A DNA stretch of 17,748 nucleotides from Pelotomaculum sp. UBA3103 (GTDB taxonomy: Bacteria > Bacillota > Desulfotomaculia > Desulfotomaculales > Pelotomaculaceae): positions 1 through 17,748 of the forward strand of contig DFAP01000125.1 of NCBI GenBank assembly GCA_002365855.1, written 5' to 3'. The notes beneath the pieces were generated by a model. It was not told the DNA's origin, searched no databases, and saw only the letters and a list, made by a program, of their open reading frames with translations. The translations under genes were made by a program, and so were the position numbers. The first letter of the stretch is position 1. Every line of letters starts with the position of its first letter. Of the stretch, positions 13,342-17,748 are shown in pieces.

Positions 13342-14907
13342 TTATTGTTTAGCTGCCAATATCGCTTTGAGATTGCCCCACTCCGGCTCGAATATTTCCC
13401 TGGGCATCTCTTTTAAATCGGGAGAAATCTCAGGCCTGAAGCCCATATGGGCAATGACGTCTTTTTCCACATCCATGCCCGGCGCTATTTCGACCAGGGT
13501 TACCTTACCGTCGATCAGCTTGAACACGGCGCGCTCGGTGACATAGACCACCTCTTGCCCTCTTTTAGCGGAGTACACACCGCTGAAGGTGACATGTTCA
13601 TTGGCCTGGACAAATTTCTGAACCCTGCCCTCTTTCAGAACTTTGATGGTGCCGTCTGCTACCTCATATTCCGCTCCGCCTGCGGTTAAGGAGCCGCAGA
13701 AAACTGCCTTCTTGGCGGATGATGAAATATTTACGAATCCGCCCGGTCCCACTACCTTGGGTCCGAACTTACTGACGTTAATGTTGCCCTCAATATCGCA
13801 TTGGGCCATTCCCAGGAAGCATATGTCAAGACCGCCGCCGTCATAGAAGTCAAACATATTGCCGTGGTCAATAAGGCAATCAGGGTTGAGAGCAGCCGGG
13901 AAATCCATACCTTTGGCCGGGACGCCGCCAAAGGCGCCTAACTCGATGGTCATTAACAAGTCGTCACTTACGCCTTCTTCTCCAGCCACAGCGGCAACTG
14001 CGTCAGCCATCCCGATACCCATGTTGACGCAGGTGCCGTTCCTCAACTCCATTGCCGCCCTGCGGCCTACAACCTTGCGCTCGTCAAGCTCCATGGGGGC
14101 GAGCCGCGCCAGGGGCTTTCTGATTCGCCCGTCAAATGCAGGCTCATTTAAGGTGACTCTTGTCTGCAGGTGGTTTTCCGGTTTGCCAACAACGATGTAG
14201 TCCACCAAAACGCCCGGTACTTTTACAGCCTTGGGATTAAGTGTCTTGGCTTTGGCCACGTACTTAACCTGGGCAATGACAATGCCGCCGTTTCTTTTTG
14301 CCGCCATGGCCTGGTGCAGCGCTTCCAGGAACAATGGCTCTTCGTCCATGGTCATATTGCCGTCTTCGTCGCATACGGTGCCGCGGATCATCGCCACATC
14401 AGTTTTCAATGGTTTAAAGTACAAATATTCTTCCCCCTGGAAATTAACCAGTTCTACCAGGTCATCCGGGGTAATGTTATTAATCTTGCCGCCCTCCCGG
14501 CGGGGATCCGTATAGGTGCCCAATCCCACTTTAGTGAGCACGCCAGGTTTGCCGCCGGCCATCTGCCGGTACAAATGGACCAGGACGCCCTGGGGAAACA
14601 AGTGGCACTGGACCTTATTTTCAAGAATCAGTTTGCCCAGCATGGGGGCTTCGCCGATATGTCCGGCAGTGTGCCTTCTGGACATACCCTCATGGCCCAT
14701 ATGGTTCATGCCTCTGGTCTTCCAGTCGCCGCAGCCGCAGCTGTGATGGTTCCAAAGGTCCCGGGGATGCCCGGTTTCCAGAAAACTCTTCTCAAGCGCT
14801 ATCGCCAGTTCTTCGGGAAAACCGCACAACCCTGCTGTGACCCATGATACACATGCGCCGTCTTTAACCAAAGCGCCGACCTGATCTGGGGTGATTACTT
14901 TCGACAT
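13342..14907 (-). CDS. Family I acyl-CoA:carboxylate CoA-transferase (propionate CoA-transferase-like)
   Basis: The enzyme moves CoA from an acyl-CoA donor to a free carboxylic acid through a glutamyl-CoA thioester. At 521 residues it is a fused alpha-beta CoA transferase, as in propionate CoA-transferase. The catalytic glutamate is E322 in MTIELGAFGGVPAKG, where Clostridium propionicum Pct has its active-site Glu324. GMGIADAV and GPGGFVNIS are the beta-domain loops. The ATG at 14907 (MSKVITPDQ) has AAAGGAG 8 bases upstream; a longer reading starts with TTG inside that site. It lies about 160 bases after element copy 3 and before the permease. The acid substrate is unknown. An unusual HHSCGCGDW segment lies at about 54-62. 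Confidence 0.9.
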   Translation of the reverse strand: MSKVITPDQVGALVKDGACVSWVTAGLCGFPEELAIALEKSFLETGHPRDLWNHHSCGCGDWKTRGMNHMGHEGMSRRHTAGHIGEAPMLGKLILENKVQCHLFPQGVLVHLYRQMAGGKPGVLTKVGLGTYTDPRREGGKINNITPDDLVELVNFQGEEYLYFKPLKTDVAMIRGTVCDEDGNMTMDEEPLFLEALHQAMAAKRNGGIVIAQVKYVAKAKTLNPKAVKVPGVLVDYIVVGKPENHLQTRVTLNEPAFDGRIRKPLARLAPMELDERKVVGRRAAMELRNGTCVNMGIGMADAVAAVAGEEGVSDDLLMTIELGAFGGVPAKGMDFPAALNPDCLIDHGNMFDFYDGGGLDICFLGMAQCDIEGNINVSKFGPKVVGPGGFVNISSSAKKAVFCGSLTAGGAEYEVADGTIKVLKEGRVQKFVQANEHVTFSGVYSAKRGQEVVYVTERAVFKLIDGKVTLVEIAPGMDVEKDVIAHMGFRPEISPDLKEMPREIFEPEWGNLKAILAAKQ

Positions 14908-15044
14908 ATTCTCTTCTCCTTTCAAAATTTAAGAATCTAAACTGTGCTGCAAACAAGACATGTGAATTTTATAATTCCTTTGACTTAGTTCACCTCACTT
15001 TCAAACTGCAATTTAAAATATAGAAATTCTATTAAATCACACGA

Positions 15045-15140
15045 TTTCACATCTTTATTTGATTTTTATCTTATCATCCACAATTGAATAAAGAGAAATA
15101 TACGTTTACGATTGAATTAATTGGTTCTGCCTATTAATAT
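15045..15140 (-). promoter_or_regulatory. Shared regulatory element, copy 3 (upstream of the CoA-transferase/permease unit)
   Basis: This copy matches copy 2 at about 90 of 96 positions. ATTAAT boxes lie at 15116-15121 and 15133-15138 (17-base step) around AGGCAGAACCA, followed on the minus strand by TCGTAAACGTATATTTC. It begins a leader that ends at the CoA-transferase start at 14907. The strong conservation with copy 2, compared with weak similarity of the flanks, indicates either recent duplication or strong functional constraint. Confidence 0.75.
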
Positions 15141-15277
15141 GCCGGAAACAATGAATGCTTTTATAAATAGCAGAGTATTTACTTTTCACCGGGCACACCC
15201 TGTTTTTTTATCTTGCTTAATTTTCTATTTTTATGTTATAAAGATTTACAAATTATCCGTCATTTGCTTTTGACCAT

Positions 15278-15339
15278 AAAAAAGCACAACGCCCCTGTTT
15301 AATATGCTAATGCGCTGACATTAAGCACCAGAGGCGTTG
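15278..15339 (-). terminator. Intrinsic terminator of the AOR unit
   Basis: CAACGCC (15287-15293) pairs with GGCGTTG (15333-15339). The large loop can fold further through GCTAATG and CATTAAGC. On the minus strand the stem is followed by TGCTTTTTTATGG, a good U-tract. It lies about 115 bases after the AOR stop. Confidence 0.75.
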
Positions 15340-15454
15340 CCACTATGAGTTGATCTTTTACCCATCAGATCCCAGCAAATATGAGATTTTGTAACGTGAT
15401 CTCAAATACAGTACTTCACGCTGCGTATGCACATATTACTATACAGTCACACTA

Positions 15455-17314
15455 TCAATCTCCTTGGGTATATTCCATTCTCCGGGCCTTAAAGTAACTC
15501 TTTAAAATTTTTTTAGTGATGTCACGCGGTAATGGGGAATTGGTTCCTGACTGAACAGGCAGAGGTTCCTCGTAAAATCGATCAGGAAAAGCACATTCTT
15601 CCATTTTTTCACCCTCGCGCACATTAAATCGATGTTGAAGGTCCCATATATTCTCAGCAACCTTCATAACTTCTTGCTCAGTATAAGGGTGACCGGTTAC
15701 CGCTGTAAGCGCCCGTGCGTAAAAATCTGCGCCCAGCGCTCTGTGGACGGGCGGCCTGATGCAAAGACCTGTCGAATTAATGATTGTGATCAGGTCTTCG
15801 GCATATTTGGCCATCTTAGGAATATCCACTTTATAAGGAGCCTCACCAAATATTTCTTCCTTGAGAAACTTTGGCATATCCAGACTGTTGAACGTATTTT
15901 CTGAAACAGCAATCTCTTCCTCAAAGTAATTACGCACCCCGCCTAACAAATTATCAACCGGTGACCTGGTTCGCAGGTGATCCCCGCCCCTCGTGTTAGT
16001 AAGGTATCCCAGCGTCCACACATCCCATTTTCCCCTGGGATCCCGGACAGGTATTTCCACTCCTTTAATATGCATGGCATACCGCTCACTGCCCGGTATA
16101 CTTGAAGAAGCTCTTTTGACCCCTTCAGCCAGCAGATCTCCAATGCCGTTTCTTTGCCCAATATTCACTAAAAGTTTGATAATACCCTTAAAATCGCCCC
16201 ACACGCTAGGCACTTCCTTCCCAGATTTACCGAGCAGGCCGTTCTGGTTCGCTTCAATAGCAAAAGCGATTACACCGGAGGCGGAAATCACGTCCATACC
16301 ATATAAATTGCATACTTCCGCGCATTGCAAAATTTCAGCGTTTTCTTTAATCCCCAGCTTGGCGCCAAATTCCATAACAAAGCTTACCTCCAGGCCTTTA
16401 TACTGATACCCTTTGTATTTCCCGCTCTTTACATTTGTCCAGTGGGTACAAGCAATCGGACAAGAAAAGCAAGCCAGGTCCTTTTCTTTGTATGTTTTTT
16501 CAAAAACCCTGCGGCCCCGGGTTTCTTCCCAGTCATCAAAATACCCCGAGGTAAAATTGTGCCCGGGAAGTGCGCAGATTTTATTGTATGGGTCGGCAAC
16601 AACCATGCTACCGTAGCGATTAGTGTAACCGAAGGATTCATGGCCAATGACCTTTTTAAAAGCTTCCGTCATAATACCGGCAAAGCGGCGGCGATCCGCT
16701 ACCCTGACTTCGCCCGTTCCACGAACGGCAACGGCTTTTAAATTTTTACCGCCCATTACCGCGCCCATTCCGGTCCTTCCCCACGCGCCGTGGTAATTAT
16801 TTAGCACTGAGGCAAAACGAACAAGTTTTTCTCCGGCCGGGCCGATGCTGGCAACTTGATAGTCTTTTCCTTTTTCTTGCCTTATCCGATTAACAGTTTC
16901 ACAGGTATTTAAACCCCAGAGGTGAGTTGCATCTTCAATTTTTATTTGGTCATTATCTATGGTTATATAAACGGGCGCGGGACTTTTTCCCTTCAACACA
17001 ATATGACTGTAACCTGCAAATTTTAATGCCGCCCCCCAAAGCCCCCCGCTGTTACTGGCGCCGAACCTGTTGCTCAGAGGGGACTTGGCGGTTAGTTCAG
17101 TGCGCGCGGCAGTAGGCAACAGGGTTCCCACAAAAGTGCCCGCGCCAAAAATTAAGTTATTGTCCGGGCCGAGAGGATCTGCGCCTGGTAGCGTTAGGTC
17201 AACCAGCATTTTAGTGTTTACCCCCAGCCCTCCTAAAAAATCCCGGTGCAGGTCAGACGCGTCTTCAATATCTATTTTTTTGCCGGTCAAATCTATTTTT
17301 ATCAACTTAAACAT
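15455..17314 (-). CDS. Aldehyde:ferredoxin oxidoreductase family tungsten enzyme
   Basis: AOR enzymes oxidise aldehydes to carboxylic acids (or reverse this with low-potential ferredoxin) at a tungsten bis-pterin centre beside one [4Fe-4S] cluster. The 619-residue length fits the family. Visible features: the N-terminal pterin domain (GAGTFVGTLLPTAARTELTA at about 57-76, SGGLWGAALKFAGY), cluster ligands C282-x2-C285-x3-C289 in ACFSCPIAC, the fourth cysteine C518 in NSTGLC, and the pterin loop TRGGDHLR near 441-448. The usual DxxGLC motif has Asn (N513) in place of Asp. The ATG at 17314 is preceded by AAAGAGGT; the longer reading overlaps the ferredoxin gene. The gene follows the ferredoxin by 5 bases. 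A relative such as the benzoyl-CoA reductase BamB cannot be excluded from motifs alone. Confidence 0.92.
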   Translation of the reverse strand: MFKLIKIDLTGKKIDIEDASDLHRDFLGGLGVNTKMLVDLTLPGADPLGPDNNLIFGAGTFVGTLLPTAARTELTAKSPLSNRFGASNSGGLWGAALKFAGYSHIVLKGKSPAPVYITIDNDQIKIEDATHLWGLNTCETVNRIRQEKGKDYQVASIGPAGEKLVRFASVLNNYHGAWGRTGMGAVMGGKNLKAVAVRGTGEVRVADRRRFAGIMTEAFKKVIGHESFGYTNRYGSMVVADPYNKICALPGHNFTSGYFDDWEETRGRRVFEKTYKEKDLACFSCPIACTHWTNVKSGKYKGYQYKGLEVSFVMEFGAKLGIKENAEILQCAEVCNLYGMDVISASGVIAFAIEANQNGLLGKSGKEVPSVWGDFKGIIKLLVNIGQRNGIGDLLAEGVKRASSSIPGSERYAMHIKGVEIPVRDPRGKWDVWTLGYLTNTRGGDHLRTRSPVDNLLGGVRNYFEEEIAVSENTFNSLDMPKFLKEEIFGEAPYKVDIPKMAKYAEDLITIINSTGLCIRPPVHRALGADFYARALTAVTGHPYTEQEVMKVAENIWDLQHRFNVREGEKMEECAFPDRFYEEPLPVQSGTNSPLPRDITKKILKSYFKARRMEYTQGD

Positions 17315-17319
17315 ACTCG

Positions 17320-17568
17320 CTACCTCTTTTCCTTTACCAGAGCTTTGCCGGCGCAGTAGGTTGCGCACAGGCCGCAGTTATTGCAACCATGGTCAAGTCT
17401 AACACTAAAACGGTCTTCCTTTTCATCTTTGCTTTCTATTGTTATAAGAGAACGAGAGGGATTAAACCCACCTTCATTAGCCCAGGAACAAATCATCTGG
17501 CAAATGCGGCATCCTGTACAGTTTTCCTCAGAGATAGTTATCTTCCATTTCACTGTAAACACATCCAA
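17320..17568 (-). CDS. Two-[4Fe-4S] ferredoxin-like electron-transfer subunit for the AOR
   Basis: A small protein of about 82 residues with two cluster motifs: CTGCRICQMICS (C-x2-C-x2-C-x3-C) and CNNCGLCATYCAGKAL. This layout, with NPSRSLITIE between the clusters, is typical of the small Fe-S partners encoded just before AOR genes. It probably takes electrons from the tungsten subunit. The start is uncertain: the frame opens at a TTG (17568), with GTG codons at 17562 and 17553 as alternatives, and none has a strong ribosome binding site. The 5-base gap to the AOR gene shows they form one unit. Confidence 0.85.
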   Translation of the reverse strand: MDVFTVKWKITISEENCTGCRICQMICSWANEGGFNPSRSLITIESKDEKEDRFSVRLDHGCNNCGLCATYCAGKALVKEKR

Positions 17569-17618
17569 TACCGATATTATTTATTTGTTACCGCTTTTTT
17601 GCAGACCATTGGCGTCAT

Positions 17619-17633
17619 GCCGGCGTCACCGGC
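17619..17633. repeat. Short GC-rich hairpin upstream of the ferredoxin gene
   Basis: GCCGG and CCGGC flank CGTCA, within a stretch where GGCGTCA occurs twice (17611-17617 and 17622-17628). It lies in the leader of the ferredoxin-AOR unit. No function can be assigned. Confidence 0.35.
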
Positions 17634-17732
17634 TTAGCTTTGTTGTAAAATCATATTTGAAAACCCCAACTAATACATACACAAATGACATACCTGTTAC
17701 CGGATGAGCTCAAGCATAAATTATTATTAATC

Positions 17733-17748
17733 GGGTAGGAGGCTACCC
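17733..17748. repeat. Hairpin cut off by the right edge
   Basis: GGGTAG and CTACCC form a perfect 6-base stem around GAGG. On the minus strand it precedes an AT-rich stretch (GATTAATAATAATTTATGC). It could be the end of a terminator or of a structured leader that starts beyond the window. Confidence 0.4.

Larger units (their letters stand above)
14908..15454. other. Intergenic region between the AOR gene and the CoA-transferase operon
   Basis: This 547-base stretch holds the AOR terminator (15278-15339), an AT-rich segment (15140-15277) that may contain the CoA-transferase promoter, element copy 3, and a leader of about 160 bases. I could not fix a clear sigma-A or sigma-54 promoter. Confidence 0.5.

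Noticed and set aside
14170..14847. A 225-codon open frame on the plus strand
   Set aside because: It lies wholly antisense to the CoA-transferase gene, whose catalytic motifs are intact. It has no recognisable domain.
9783..15140. Element copies as transposon ends or a MITE
   Set aside because: No terminal inverted repeats, target-site duplications or transposase were seen. The three main copies sit in the same orientation before gene units.
15287..15339. Dispersed repeat near the AOR 3' end
   Set aside because: The stem is followed by a U-tract in the right orientation for the AOR gene, so a terminator explains it. No second copy is in the window.

Overview
The window reads as part of the chromosome of an anaerobic, moderately AT-rich Firmicute. 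A Desulfotomaculum/Pelotomaculum-like clostridium is my inference, based on strong GGAGG-type ribosome binding sites, an aldehyde:ferredoxin oxidoreductase (AOR), and a molybdenum hydroxylase with a full maturation set. No rRNA, tRNA, CRISPR array or insertion sequence was seen. Every gene except one LysR regulator is on the minus strand.

Layout in the direction of minus-strand transcription, from right to left. (1) A two-cluster ferredoxin and an AOR-family tungsten enzyme (17568-15455), closed by a good intrinsic terminator. (2) A family I acyl-CoA transferase (14907-13342) and an SLC13/DASS-type anion permease (13138-11708). (3) A plus-strand lysR gene (10511-11496), broken by one frameshift and sharing a bidirectional terminator with the permease. 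(4) A molybdenum hydroxylase operon: FAD, [2Fe-2S] and Mo subunits (9565-5798), then a cysteine-rich small protein, a molybdopterin-binding MoeA/MogA-like protein, an XdhC with an unusual domain order, and a NifS-type cysteine desulfurase (to 1665). (5) A second accessory unit: yqeB (1260-415) and the first 50 codons of mocA (151 to the left edge).

As a system, the permease could bring in an organic anion and the CoA transferase could activate it. The Mo hydroxylase would hydroxylate or dehydroxylate the compound or a product, and the AOR would handle an aldehyde/acid step with ferredoxin. The accessory genes make cytidylylated, sulfurated (possibly selenium-containing) Mo cofactor. The substrate cannot be read from the sequence.

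The most notable non-coding signal is a repeated element: a 71-bp block found upstream of units 2, 4 and 5, with a diverged partial fourth copy in the opposite orientation upstream of lysR. Its core is TATTAATAGGCA with ATTAAT boxes one 17-bp step apart. It looks like the operator of a local regulon. The window also holds gene remnants: a CoA-transferase 3' end fused next to one element copy, an xdhC 3' end overlapping the yqeB start, and a probable yqeC 3' end between yqeB and mocA. They point to a cluster that has been duplicated and pruned.
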